DNA of 64,000 nucleotides. Origin: Streptomyces griseoluteus (GTDB lineage Bacteria; Actinomycetota; Actinomycetes; Streptomycetales; Streptomycetaceae). The position numbers and the translations under genes are program-made. Position 1 is the stretch's first letter. Every line of letters starts with the position of its first letter. The stretch is from NCBI RefSeq assembly GCF_004784465.1, contig NZ_SRRU01000009.1, forward strand, positions 62,001 to 126,000, written 5' to 3'. Shown here piece after piece: positions 32,487 to 41,341 of this stretch. Below the pieces are notes generated by a model, which worked only from the letters and a program-made list of their open reading frames with translations, ran no database searches and was not told the DNA's origin.

Positions 32487-34484
32487 TTGGAACCGAACAG
32501 GCGCAGGCGCCCGACCGGCGCACGACGCGTGACCCTCGCGGCGGTCGCGCTGATGCTCGGCGGCGGCGGCCTCGTCGCGGCGAACGTCTACGCGTCGGCC
32601 AGCGAAGGCGGCTGGAGCGGACAGGGCTCCGGCGACGCGGCCGCCGCATCTCTCAGGTCGGCCGGCATGGCCACCATCGACTGCCCCGACGTCGGCGCCC
32701 GGCTGACCGACGTACCGGAGGCGGCCCGCGGCGACGTCGACCGTGAACTGGCCCAGCTGGACCAGCAGATCGCGGAGGCGTACCAGCGGCTCCAGCAGTC
32801 GGCGGACGCGCTCCGGCAGGACCCCGAGGCCGCCGACGACTCGGTGATGAACCCGCTGAAGGACAAGCGGACCGCGACCCTGGGTCGTATCGCCGACGCC
32901 ATCGGCCGGGCCGGGAACCGCCCCGACCAGCTCGACGCGCTCGCCCCCTGCACCCTGCGCCCCGCCGAGGCGGCGCCCGGTGGCGAGTCCGCCGCACCCT
33001 CCCAGGGCGGGGACCAGAACCAGGGCCAGGGCCAGAATGGCGGCACCGGCCAGGGTGGCAACGGTCCCGTGGCCGCCGACTACGCGGACATCAACTCCGT
33101 ACAGCCCAACGCCCCCGAGGCGCCCCCCGGCGGCACCTTCCGCACCGAGTGCGGGGTCAACGAGAACGGCCTGTTCAACTCGGACAACGTGATCGTGGCC
33201 CCCGGTGTCTCCAACGGCGCCCACCACTTCCACGACTACGTCGGCAACCAGTCCAACACCGCCTTCGCCAGCGACCAGGACCTCGCCAACGCCCGGACGA
33301 GCTGCGCCGACCAGGGCGACAAGTCCACGTACTACTGGCCGGTGCTGCGTCTGCAGAACGGCAAGCAGGAGCGGGACGCCGGGGCGCCGGGCGGCGGAAC
33401 CGAGGGCAACGCGGGTCAGATCGTCACGCCCAAGGAGGTCACCCTGACCTTCGTCGGCAGCCCGAGCGGCAAGGTCACCGAGATGCCGCGGCTGCTGCGC
33501 ATCATCACCGGTGACGCCAAGGCGTTCGTCAACGGACCCGCCAACGCCAACGCCTCCTGGAGCTGCACCGGGTTCGAGGACCGGCAGCTCAAGGACAAGT
33601 ACCCGCTGTGCCCGTCGGGGAGCGACGTGGTGCGCAGCTTCCACTTCCAGAGCTGCTGGGACGGCCGCAACGCCGACAGCGCCAACCACCGCACCCACGT
33701 GGCCTTCGCCGACGCCCAGGGCAACTGCCCCGAGGGGTTCAAGGCCATCCCGCAGCTCGTCCAGCGGATCGTCTACGACGTGGACGCGCCGAGCCTGAAC
33801 GACGGCGGTAAGAGCACCCCGCTGTTCGCGGTCGACTCCTTCCCGGAGCAGCAGCACAAGCCGGTCACCGACCACGGCGACTTCATCAACGTCTTCGACG
33901 AGGGCCTGATGCGCACGATGGTCGACTGCATCAACTCCGGCCGGAACTGCGGCCCCGGCGACGACGGCAAGGGCGACGACGGCAAGGGCGGGACGGACGA
34001 GCCGAGCGAGGAGCCCGGCGGCGGTCAGAACACCGCGGAGCCGAGTGCGACCGCCGAGCCCGAGAAGCCCGCGGAGTCCCAGCCGGCGCAGTCGGAGCAG
34101 CCCGGCAGGCCCGAGCAGCCGGCCACGCCCGGCCAGCCCGCCGACACCGCCCCGGCCGAGCAGCCCGCGCAGTCCAGCCCTGTCCAGGCCCCCCGCGTCG
34201 ACGCCACGACCGCCCCGGCCAACACCACCAAGAACCAGGGCGGCACCGCCAAGCGGGACGAGTCCAGCGCCCCGGCGACCGCCGCCGCGCCCCAGGTCTC
34301 CGAGTCCGTCCCGGCGCAGGCCGCCGCCGTCACCACCCCGCCGCCCGCGAACCTGGAGCCGCAGGCCGTGGGCAACGGCGGCCTCGCCGAGACCGGAGCC
34401 AACCTGTGGCCCGCGGCCCTCGGCGTGCTGCTGGCCGCCTCCGGCCTGGTGATGCTGCTCCGCGCCCGGCGTCTGCGCTACTGA
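32487..34484 (+). CDS. DUF1996 surface protein with LAETG sortase signal
   Basis: The 665-residue protein has an N-terminal signal sequence (about 14-36) and an acidic helical region with a likely coiled coil. A DUF1996 domain (about 215-490) follows, with NSDNVIVAPGVSNGAHHFHD and repeated Cys and His residues. A long Pro/Ala/Glu linker leads to a C-terminal LAETG at 633-637, a hydrophobic helix and an RARRLRY tail. LAxTG is the site used by class E sortases in Streptomyces, so covalent attachment to peptidoglycan is expected. The TTG start is supported by AGGGG six bases upstream. DUF1996's activity is not known to me. Confidence 0.83.
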   Translation: MEPNRRRRPTGARRVTLAAVALMLGGGGLVAANVYASASEGGWSGQGSGDAAAASLRSAGMATIDCPDVGARLTDVPEAARGDVDRELAQLDQQIAEAYQRLQQSADALRQDPEAADDSVMNPLKDKRTATLGRIADAIGRAGNRPDQLDALAPCTLRPAEAAPGGESAAPSQGGDQNQGQGQNGGTGQGGNGPVAADYADINSVQPNAPEAPPGGTFRTECGVNENGLFNSDNVIVAPGVSNGAHHFHDYVGNQSNTAFASDQDLANARTSCADQGDKSTYYWPVLRLQNGKQERDAGAPGGGTEGNAGQIVTPKEVTLTFVGSPSGKVTEMPRLLRIITGDAKAFVNGPANANASWSCTGFEDRQLKDKYPLCPSGSDVVRSFHFQSCWDGRNADSANHRTHVAFADAQGNCPEGFKAIPQLVQRIVYDVDAPSLNDGGKSTPLFAVDSFPEQQHKPVTDHGDFINVFDEGLMRTMVDCINSGRNCGPGDDGKGDDGKGGTDEPSEEPGGGQNTAEPSATAEPEKPAESQPAQSEQPGRPEQPATPGQPADTAPAEQPAQSSPVQAPRVDATTAPANTTKNQGGTAKRDESSAPATAAAPQVSESVPAQAAAVTTPPPANLEPQAVGNGGLAETGANLWPAALGVLLAASGLVMLLRARRLRY

Positions 34485-34492
34485 GCCCCGAG

Positions 34493-34520
34493 CCCCCGGT
34501 TCCCTCGCGGGGACCGGGGG
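34493..34520. terminator. Bidirectional terminator
   Basis: CCCCCGGT and ACCGGGGG pair around a short stem with one bulge and a small loop. It lies between the convergent DUF1996 and methyltransferase genes. Confidence 0.7.
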
Positions 34521-34521
34521 T

Positions 34522-35163
34522 TCAGTGCGCCGTACGCCGGCAGTACAGGAACAGATGCGGCTCCGGACGGGCGTCGGCGTGGGCGGGCATGAAGGTGGCG
34601 TGCGCCTCGGACAGCACGGAGAACCCCGCGTCCGTGACCAGTTGGGCGAAGTCGTCGGGGGAGAAGCTGCTCACCCGTACCGGCTGCCCCATGAACTCGG
34701 TCTCCGCGTCGGCCACGTCCACCGGCACCGTGGCCAGCACCGCGAGACCGCCCGGCCGCAGCGCCCGCGCCAGCGAGGTGAGGACGTCCCGCTGTTCGTC
34801 GCGGGACATCTGGAGCAGCGAGAAGTACACGCAGACCGCTTCGAACGACCCCTCCGCCAGCTCCAGTTCGCGGATGTCAGCCACCTGGAACTCGGCGTCC
34901 GGCACCTGGCGCGTGGCCAGCTCGACCATCACCGGTGACACGTCGACGCCCAGCACCCGGTGTCCGGCCCGCGCGAGGGCCTCGGCGGTGGGCCGGCCGG
35001 TGCCGCTGCCCACGTCCAGCACCCGGCTGCCCGGCATCAGGTGGTCCACCAGCCAGCTCAGCGAGGCCAGATGCGGCCCGGAGGCGGCGAACGCCTGCTC
35101 GTAGGCGATGCCCAGCGTGTCGAACACCACCGCCGCCGGTGCCCGCTGCTCTTCCTCTGCCAA
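34522..35163 (-). CDS. Class I SAM-dependent methyltransferase
   Basis: The 213-residue Rossmann-fold methyltransferase has motif I VLDVGSGTGRPTAE, the acidic motif II residue in VLGVDVSPVMV and post-motif parts with FQVADIRELEL and ALRPGGLAVLATVP. It is of the small-molecule Methyltransf_11/25 type; no substrate is indicated. The TTG start is chosen because AGGAG lies six bases upstream and no ATG fits. It is divergent from the flavodoxin-like gene. Confidence 0.8.
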   Translation of the reverse strand: MAEEEQRAPAAVVFDTLGIAYEQAFAASGPHLASLSWLVDHLMPGSRVLDVGSGTGRPTAEALARAGHRVLGVDVSPVMVELATRQVPDAEFQVADIRELELAEGSFEAVCVYFSLLQMSRDEQRDVLTSLARALRPGGLAVLATVPVDVADAETEFMGQPVRVSSFSPDDFAQLVTDAGFSVLSEAHATFMPAHADARPEPHLFLYCRRTAH

Positions 35164-35271
35164 GACGGCTCCTCTCACGTTCCCTACCGCTGCCCGGCAT
35201 CGTCGCACCCATACCCGCACTCCGGGCAGCCCTGTTTGCGGACCGAAGCGCCGGCAGGGCAGGGTGCGGGC

Positions 35272-35724
35272 GTGCCCACCTTGCTGATCATCCACCACAC
35301 GCCGTCGCCGAACTGCCAGGAACTCTTCGAGGCCGTCGTGTCCGGCGCCACCGCGCCCGAGATCGAGGACGTCCGTGTCGTCCGCCGCGCCGCCCTCGCC
35401 GCGACCGCCTCCGACGTGCTGGCCGCCGACGGCTATCTCCTCGGCACCCCGGCCAACCTCGGCTACATGTCCGGCGCCCTCAAGCATTTCTTCGACCAGA
35501 TCTACTACCCGTGCCTGGACGACACGCGCGGCCGCCCCTTCGGTTACTGGGTGCACGGGGGCAACGACGTGACCGGCGCCGTCCGCGCCATCGAGGCCGT
35601 CACCACCGGCCTCGGCTGGCGCCGCGCCGCCGAGCCCGTCACCGTCACCGGCGCGCCCGGCAGGGCCGACACCGAGGCGTGCTGGGAACTCGGCGCCGTC
35701 CTCGCGGCGGGCCTGGCCGGCTGA
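35272..35724 (+). CDS. Flavodoxin-like/NADPH-dependent FMN reductase-like protein
   Basis: The 150-residue protein opens with LLIIHHTPSPNCQELFEAV, the phosphate-binding loop region of flavodoxin-fold proteins. It contains GYLLGTPANLGYMSGALKHFFDQ, which matches the second FMN-contact segment of NAD(P)H-dependent reductases. A further segment, GYWVHGGNDVTG, is typical. It probably binds FMN and passes electrons to an unknown acceptor. The GTG start is only weakly supported by purines upstream. Confidence 0.76.
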   Translation: MPTLLIIHHTPSPNCQELFEAVVSGATAPEIEDVRVVRRAALAATASDVLAADGYLLGTPANLGYMSGALKHFFDQIYYPCLDDTRGRPFGYWVHGGNDVTGAVRAIEAVTTGLGWRRAAEPVTVTGAPGRADTEACWELGAVLAAGLAG

Positions 35725-35936
35725 CGCCGGGGGTCGCCCGTTCGGCGGCGCCCGCCCACATCCCTCGCGGTCCCGCTCCGCCCGGCGCCGGACCGGAAAG
35801 TCGCTGGTCCCTACACCCGGCACCGGCCGGACGAAGGTGCGGGCGCGGGACCCCTGGCCGACGATGGGCACGAGGCCGCGTCCCGCCGGACGCGGTCGCA
35901 TCCCGTCGTACGTCGACTGAATCGAGGGAGCGTCGG

Positions 35937-38021
35937 ATGCGAGCGGACGGCCACGCACCCGGACGGCCCGCGCCCGGCGGGCAGGACGCCGGCCAGCGCA
36001 CCACCGAGCAACTCCTGCGCGACGGCGCCCGCGAGGTCGCCGAGGTCGCCGACGGCGTACGCGCCGTCGCCGAACGCACCGCGGACGCGCTGCTCGCCCC
36101 ACCCCACAAACGCGCCGCCCGCCACCCCCGTACAGGACTCACGGCGCGCTGGGCGCTGCTGCGCGCCCTGACGGACCCGCGCGGCCTGGGCGCCCCGGCC
36201 GGGGCCGCGCGCAGAAGAATCGCGCGACTGCTCGGCGCCCGCCGGGGTGGAGAGCCCCTGGCCGCGCTGATGGCCGTCACCTCGCTGCGGCTGCGCGTCG
36301 CCGCCGTGCTCGCCGGCCACCCCGAACTGGCCCGCGACCCCGGCATGCGCCGCCTCACCGAGGCCCTCGGCACCAGGGGCGACCGCGAGGCCGTACGCGC
36401 CCTGCGCACCCTCTTCCGGGACCCCGGCGCCCAGCGCGCCCTTGCCGCGCTCACCCCCGTGCTGGATGAACTCCTCCGCGTACGCGCCCTGTTGGACGCC
36501 GAGCCGCCCGCGCCCGCGGAACCGGAGACCGGCGGGGGCCGGCGCGCCGCCGAGGCCGTCGACCTCACCGACCGGGAGAGGCAGAGCCTCGCCACCGAGG
36601 GCTCGCTCCTCGGCTTCCTCCGCAACATCGACATCCTCGCCCCCGAGGGCCGCGTCCTCGTGCAGAACGTGCGCGGCCCCGACGGTGTGGTCCGGTACGT
36701 CGTCCAGGCCCCCGGCACCAGTTCCGGCCGCCCCCGGCACGGCTCTCCGCGCGATGTCGTCGGCGCCTGGCGGGAGCAGCTCACCGCCGACTCGCCGTAC
36801 ACCCGCGCGCTGCGGTCCGCGATCGAGGAGCACGGCATCCCGCGCGGCGCCCAACTCGCCCTGATCGGGCACGGCGAGGGCGGTACCGCACTGCTCAACC
36901 TGGCGCGGGACGCCGGGTTCTGCCGCGCCTACCGGCTCACCCATGTCATCGCGGTCGGCGCTCCGGACCCCGCCGGACGCCCCGCCGACCCCCGCACCTG
37001 GGTCGGCCACGTCATCAACGAGCACGACCTCGTCCCGGCCGCCGCCCCCGCCGCCGCCCACCCGGGCCGGTACGACGCCCGCTACACCGGGCCCACCCGC
37101 GCCTTCCCGGAGTCCCACCTGCTGCGCGAGTACATCGGCCATCTGCGCACCGTCGCGCCCGAGGCCCGCGCCCACCTCGACGAGGCCCTCACGCCGTACC
37201 GGGGCCCTGTCGTGCGCAGCCAGGCGTACCAGCTCAAGGACCCGGCGCATCCGCCCGAGGGCCACCCCTTCCTCACCCTGCCGACCTCCTCGATACCGAC
37301 GACCACCGGCCCCGTCGGCGTGCCCGTGCGCTACCAGGACTCGGCCGCCGCCCACCTCTGCTTCCCCGTCCGCACCGAGGCCGTGCGGGCCCTGCTGCCC
37401 GACGTGCCCTGGATGCGGCCCAGCGGGATCGGCCGGCGCACCCTCGCCGTGCTCTCACTGTACGAACACCGCTGCTCCACCCTCGGCCCGTACACCGAGA
37501 TCGCGCTGTCCGTGCCGGTGGACGACCTGTGGCGGCCCCGCCCGGCCGACTTCGCCACCGACCTGCTGCGCCGTGCCGACCTGCGGCGTACCGGCCGCTA
37601 CGTCCTCTCCCTCGCCGTCACCACCGAGGAGGCCCGCGTGGCCGCGCGCGAGCTGTGGGGCCAGCCCGCGGTACGGGCCGCCGCGGAGGTCCACCTCACC
37701 GGCCCCCGGCTCCGGCTCAGCGCGCCCGGACTCGGCATCGCCGTCCTCGGCCGCCTCGGACCCGGCGTGCGCTGCCCGGAGCCGGACTGGGCGCTGTACG
37801 GGCGGCGCGGCGACAGCACCGTACGCACCGCCATCCGCACCTCCGGCCGCCCCCGGCTGCACCCAGGGGCCGGGGTGCGGCTGCGGCTGGACACCGCCGC
37901 CGCCGAACCCATGGCCGGGCAGCTGCGCAGGCTCGGCATCGACACGGCCCGGCCGCTGTTCGTCGTGGCCTGCCCGCAGTTCATGGTCCACCGCGCCGCG
38001 GGCGCCGTCCTGCCGCGCTGA
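35937..38021 (+). CDS. Fusion of an alpha/beta-hydrolase-like and an acetoacetate-decarboxylase-like domain, both apparently inactive
   Basis: The 694-residue protein has an N-terminal helical region (1-200) and an alpha/beta-hydrolase/lipase-like region (about 225-420). A C-terminal acetoacetate decarboxylase (ADC)-like domain (about 456-690) follows, with LSLYEHRCSTLGPYTEIALSVP split over 505-527. At the nucleophile elbow I read GHGEGG (311-316): Gly313 stands where the Ser of G-x-S-x-G is expected. A lipase-like NEHDLVP (361-367) and a His in ESHLLREYI are kept. In the ADC part RELWGQPAV (571-579) replaces the family's PKK-bearing motif, so the Schiff-base Lys seems absent. Both active sites appear lost, suggesting a binding or scaffold role. 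GGGAG precedes the ATG. Confidence 0.62.
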   Translation: MRADGHAPGRPAPGGQDAGQRTTEQLLRDGAREVAEVADGVRAVAERTADALLAPPHKRAARHPRTGLTARWALLRALTDPRGLGAPAGAARRRIARLLGARRGGEPLAALMAVTSLRLRVAAVLAGHPELARDPGMRRLTEALGTRGDREAVRALRTLFRDPGAQRALAALTPVLDELLRVRALLDAEPPAPAEPETGGGRRAAEAVDLTDRERQSLATEGSLLGFLRNIDILAPEGRVLVQNVRGPDGVVRYVVQAPGTSSGRPRHGSPRDVVGAWREQLTADSPYTRALRSAIEEHGIPRGAQLALIGHGEGGTALLNLARDAGFCRAYRLTHVIAVGAPDPAGRPADPRTWVGHVINEHDLVPAAAPAAAHPGRYDARYTGPTRAFPESHLLREYIGHLRTVAPEARAHLDEALTPYRGPVVRSQAYQLKDPAHPPEGHPFLTLPTSSIPTTTGPVGVPVRYQDSAAAHLCFPVRTEAVRALLPDVPWMRPSGIGRRTLAVLSLYEHRCSTLGPYTEIALSVPVDDLWRPRPADFATDLLRRADLRRTGRYVLSLAVTTEEARVAARELWGQPAVRAAAEVHLTGPRLRLSAPGLGIAVLGRLGPGVRCPEPDWALYGRRGDSTVRTAIRTSGRPRLHPGAGVRLRLDTAAAEPMAGQLRRLGIDTARPLFVVACPQFMVHRAAGAVLPR

Positions 38022-38043
38022 ACCTCCGCCACCGGGAGCCGTC

Positions 38044-38361
38044 ATGGTGAGCCACTCCACGCCCGCCCACCCGATCGCCGCCGAACTCCTCGACCGCATA
38101 GCCCAGTTGCGCACCGACGCCGACCTGATGGACGACTATGCCCGCCGCCTCCTCGCCACCGCCGCCGCCCTGAACAGCCGGGTCGCCGCCCCGGAGTGGG
38201 GCAGACCCACCCTCGCCCGCCAGGCCGCCGCGTGCCGCACGACCGCCCGGCAACTGCGTTTCGTGGCCGAGGCGTTGCTCAGCCAGAGCGGTCCCGGCCG
38301 GTCCCGGCCCCGCCGTCGGCCGGCCGCTCCCGCCGTGCTCCCGGCCGCCGGCCGGGAATGA
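38044..38361 (+). CDS. Small helical protein following the fusion gene, function unknown
   Basis: The 105-residue protein is mostly helical, with HPIAAELLDRIAQLRTDADLM and LARQAAACRTTARQLRFVAE, ending in a basic Pro/Arg tail. No known motif or membrane segment is present. It starts 22 bases after the fusion gene stop with GGGAG in place, so the two very likely form one transcript and may act together. I do not recognise the family. Confidence 0.62.
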   Translation: MVSHSTPAHPIAAELLDRIAQLRTDADLMDDYARRLLATAAALNSRVAAPEWGRPTLARQAAACRTTARQLRFVAEALLSQSGPGRSRPRRRPAAPAVLPAAGRE

Positions 38362-38457
38362 GGCGCCGCGTCAAGGACGATCGGGCATCCGGGTGGTAGC
38401 CCGTGGCGTCCTGGGCCGAACGGGTCGTGGCGGCCGGGGGAGTACCCCACAGGTCCG

Positions 38458-38463
38458 GATAAT
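38458..38463 (+). promoter_or_regulatory. Probable -10 box of the ketosynthase gene
   Basis: GATAAT is a five-of-six match to TATAAT and is followed by eight bases before the ATG. The gene has no visible ribosome site, so the transcript may be leaderless. Confidence 0.4.
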
Positions 38464-38471
38464 CACCGCTC

Positions 38472-39731
38472 ATGCAGCTCGTGAACGCAGGTCAAGCGAC
38501 CCGGCGCGCCCCCGTGGCCGTCACCGGACTCGGACTGGTCACCCCGGCCGGCGTCGGACAGGCGGCCGCCTGGGAGGGTCTGTGCGCCGGGACCTCCACG
38601 GCCACCGCCGACCCCGGACTCGACGGCCTGCCCGTGGCGTTCTCCTGCCAGGTGCCCGACCTCGACGCGCCCCGGCTGCTCGGGCACCGGCTCAGCCGCC
38701 GGCTGGACCGTTTCACCACCTTCGCCCTGCTCGCCGCCCGCGAGGCCGTGGCCGACGCCGGGCTCACCCCCGGCGACTGGGACGGCCCGCGCATCGGCAT
38801 CGTGATGGGCGTCGGCACCGGCTCCATGCAGGGCTGGCAGGCCGAGTTCGACCGGCTCGCCGCCCGCGTCGCCGACCGGGTCTCCCCGCTCGCCCTGCCG
38901 CGCAGCGTGCCCAACATGGCAGCCGCCGAGATCGCCCTCGACCTCGGTGCCACGGGTCCCAACCTGGTCGTCTCGACCGCCTGCGCCTGCGCCTCCGGCA
39001 CCAGCGCCATCGGTCTCGCCCGCGACCTCCTGCTCTCCGGCGCCTGCGACCTCGTCCTGGCCGGCGGCAGCGAGTCCGCCCGGCTGCCGATGACCGCCGC
39101 CTGCTTCGCCCAGATGCGCGCCCTGTCCCGCCGCGCCGACGCCCCGCACGAGGCGTCCCGCCCCTTCGACCGCGACCGGGACGGCTTCGTGCTCGGTGAG
39201 GGCGCCGCCGTCCTCGTCCTGGAACGCACCGCCGACGCCCGCGCCCGCGCCGCGCGCCCCACCGCCCTGGTCGCCGGGTACGGCGCCTCCTGCGACGCCC
39301 ACCACTTCACCTCCCCGCACCCCGGCGGGGACGGCGCCGCCCGCGCCATCCGCAGCGCCCTCCTCGACGCCGGGCTCGCCCCCGAGGACATCGACCACGT
39401 CAACGCGCACGGCACCTCCACCCCCCAGGGCGACCTCGCCGAGCACAACGCCCTCCACCAGGTCTTCCACCGCCCGCCCCCGGTGACCGCCGTCAAGGGC
39501 ACCATCGGGCACGCCATCGGCGGCGCCGGTGCCATCGAGGCCGCCTGCACCGCCCTCACCCTGCGCCACCAGCTCATCCCGCCCACCGCCAACCTGCACA
39601 CCCAGGACCCGGCCATCGACCTCGACGTCGTCGCCAAGGTCCCGCGTCCCACACCGATGCGCGCCGCCATCAGCAGCTCCTTCGGTTTCGGCGGCCAGAA
39701 CGCCGTACTGGCCCTCACCGCCGCCGAGTAG
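38472..39731 (+). CDS. Beta-ketoacyl synthase, FabF-like, stand-alone
   Basis: The 419-residue protein carries the ketosynthase triad: Cys173 in ACASGTSAIG, His313 in NAHGTST and His347 in KGTIGHAIGGAG. It is a KAS II/FabF-type decarboxylative condensing enzyme acting on acyl-ACP and malonyl-ACP. No acyl carrier protein or ketoreductase gene is alongside. The next gene, 53 bases downstream, encodes a fatty-acid desaturase, so this enzyme may elongate or shape a membrane or specialised acyl chain. The start is preceded by a -10-like GATAAT rather than a ribosome site. Confidence 0.87.
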   Translation: MQLVNAGQATRRAPVAVTGLGLVTPAGVGQAAAWEGLCAGTSTATADPGLDGLPVAFSCQVPDLDAPRLLGHRLSRRLDRFTTFALLAAREAVADAGLTPGDWDGPRIGIVMGVGTGSMQGWQAEFDRLAARVADRVSPLALPRSVPNMAAAEIALDLGATGPNLVVSTACACASGTSAIGLARDLLLSGACDLVLAGGSESARLPMTAACFAQMRALSRRADAPHEASRPFDRDRDGFVLGEGAAVLVLERTADARARAARPTALVAGYGASCDAHHFTSPHPGGDGAARAIRSALLDAGLAPEDIDHVNAHGTSTPQGDLAEHNALHQVFHRPPPVTAVKGTIGHAIGGAGAIEAACTALTLRHQLIPPTANLHTQDPAIDLDVVAKVPRPTPMRAAISSSFGFGGQNAVLALTAAE

Positions 39732-39784
39732 TCCCTCCCCACCGGGCCCACCCAGCGCCGGTGCCCAGCCGAAAGGTCCCGCCC

Positions 39785-40762
39785 GTGCCGGAAGTCCCGG
39801 AAGCGCCGCAGATCCCGGACGCCGTACCGCCCCTCGGCCGGACGTGGTCCTGGCCGAACGCCGAGCAGATCCTCATCGGGGTCTTCGTCGCCGTCCCCTT
39901 CCTCGCGCTCCTCGCCGCCGTCCCGCTGGCCTGGCGCAACGGGCTCAGCCCGGTCGACGTCGCGCTCGCCGTCGTCTTCTACCTGGTCAGCGGGCTCGGC
40001 ATCACCGTCGGGTTCCACCGGTACTTCACCCATGGCTCGTTCAAGGCCCGCCGCCCGCTGCGGATCGCGCTCGCCGTCGCGGGGAGCCTCGCCGTGCAGG
40101 GGCCGCTGTTCACCTGGGTCGCCGACCACCGCAAGCACCACCGGTACTCCGACCGCGACGGCGACCCGCACTCGCCCTGGCGGTACGGCCGCACGCCGGG
40201 CGCGCTCGCCAAGGGCATGTTCCACGCCCACCTCGGCTGGCTCTTCGACACCGGCCACGCCTCCACGGCCCAGTACGCGCCCGACCTGGAACGGGACCCG
40301 GCACTGCGGCTGGTCTCGCGGGGCTTCGGGGTCTTCGTGGTGCTCTCGCTGGCGCTGCCCGCCCTGCTCGGGCTGCTGATCACCGGGACCCGGGCGGGCG
40401 CGGCGACGGCGTTCTTCTGGGCCGGGCTGGTGCGGATCTGCCTGGTGCACCATGTGACCTGGTCCATCAACTCCATCTGCCACGCGACCGGTGCACACCC
40501 GTTCCGCAGCCGGGACCGCTCCGGCAACGTGTGGTGGCTGGCCCCGCTGTCGTTCGGCGAGTCCTGGCACAACCTCCACCACGCGGACCCGACCAGCGCC
40601 CGGCATGGTGTCCTCACCGGCCAACTGGACGCCAGCGCCCGCCTGATCCGCTGGTTCGAGGGGCTCGGCTGGGCCTACGACGTGCGCTGGCCCGACGCCG
40701 GCCGGGTGCGGGCGCGACGCCGCGAAGCCAAAGCGCCGGAATCGGGAACCGGGGCGCGATGA
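39785..40762 (+). CDS. Membrane acyl-CoA/acyl-lipid desaturase (delta-9 type)
   Basis: The 325-residue integral membrane protein has the three histidine boxes of the stearoyl-CoA desaturase family: HRYFTH, HRKHH and HNLHH, which bind the di-iron centre. Four hydrophobic segments surround them. It inserts a cis double bond, most often at carbon 9, using reduced ferredoxin and oxygen. The GTG is chosen for the AAAGG eight bases upstream; an in-frame GTG at 39761 exists. It follows the ketosynthase gene by 53 bases and is probably co-transcribed. The C-terminal tail is Arg-rich. Confidence 0.87.
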   Translation: MPEVPEAPQIPDAVPPLGRTWSWPNAEQILIGVFVAVPFLALLAAVPLAWRNGLSPVDVALAVVFYLVSGLGITVGFHRYFTHGSFKARRPLRIALAVAGSLAVQGPLFTWVADHRKHHRYSDRDGDPHSPWRYGRTPGALAKGMFHAHLGWLFDTGHASTAQYAPDLERDPALRLVSRGFGVFVVLSLALPALLGLLITGTRAGAATAFFWAGLVRICLVHHVTWSINSICHATGAHPFRSRDRSGNVWWLAPLSFGESWHNLHHADPTSARHGVLTGQLDASARLIRWFEGLGWAYDVRWPDAGRVRARRREAKAPESGTGAR

Positions 40763-40830
40763 TTGCGGTCTTAGGCACCGTCAACGACCGGGATCGGCCC
40801 GGTCGCGTGGAATACGGGGAATCGAGACAC

Positions 40831-41328
40831 ATGTCCATCCGCATTCGTACGACTCCGCTGACCGTCGTCGCCCTTGCCGGGGGCCTCGCCCTGGCCGCCG
40901 TCACCCCGGCGCTCGCGGGCACCGCCTCCACCCCGTCCCGGCCCGCCGCCGCGACCTCCGTCCAGGGCGACCCGCGCAATGTCACCCAGCGGGTCTCCGA
41001 CTTCTACGGCGCCTACATCGACGCCGTATGGGACACCGAGGACCCGGCGAGCGGGGCCGGCGCCAAGGCGCTGCGCGACTTCTACCTCTCCGCCTCCGCC
41101 CGCAAGAAGGTCACCGCCTGGGAGAAGAAGAACCACGCCGACGGCATCCTCTTCGCGCAGAACGTGCCGGTGAAGTGGAAGGTCGCCTACACCGGCTCCG
41201 GCATGGGCCACGCCACCAGCAGGGTCACCCTGACCTGGAGCGACGGCAAGAACCCGGAGGTCACCCGGATCGACGTCCAGTCCGACCTGACGACGCGAAA
41301 GATCACGGATCTGAAGCCGGCGGAGTGA
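40831..41328 (+). CDS. Small secreted protein, function unknown
   Basis: The 165-residue protein has a clear Sec signal peptide (MSIRIRTTPLTVVALAGGLA..., cleavage near ALA-G at 29). A compact domain of about 120 residues follows, with SDFYGAYIDAVWD, SARKKVTAWEKKNHADG and strands at the end such as TSRVTLTWSDG. It lacks cysteines and enzyme motifs that I recognise. GGGGAA lies about ten bases before the ATG. It is located between the desaturase and SPW genes without obvious linkage. Confidence 0.68.
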   Translation: MSIRIRTTPLTVVALAGGLALAAVTPALAGTASTPSRPAAATSVQGDPRNVTQRVSDFYGAYIDAVWDTEDPASGAGAKALRDFYLSASARKKVTAWEKKNHADGILFAQNVPVKWKVAYTGSGMGHATSRVTLTWSDGKNPEVTRIDVQSDLTTRKITDLKPAE

Positions 41329-41341
41329 GTCCTGTTTCCTC

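Noticed and set aside
38472..40762. Type II polyketide cluster
   Set aside because: Only one ketosynthase with a catalytic Cys, no chain-length factor, carrier protein or cyclase.
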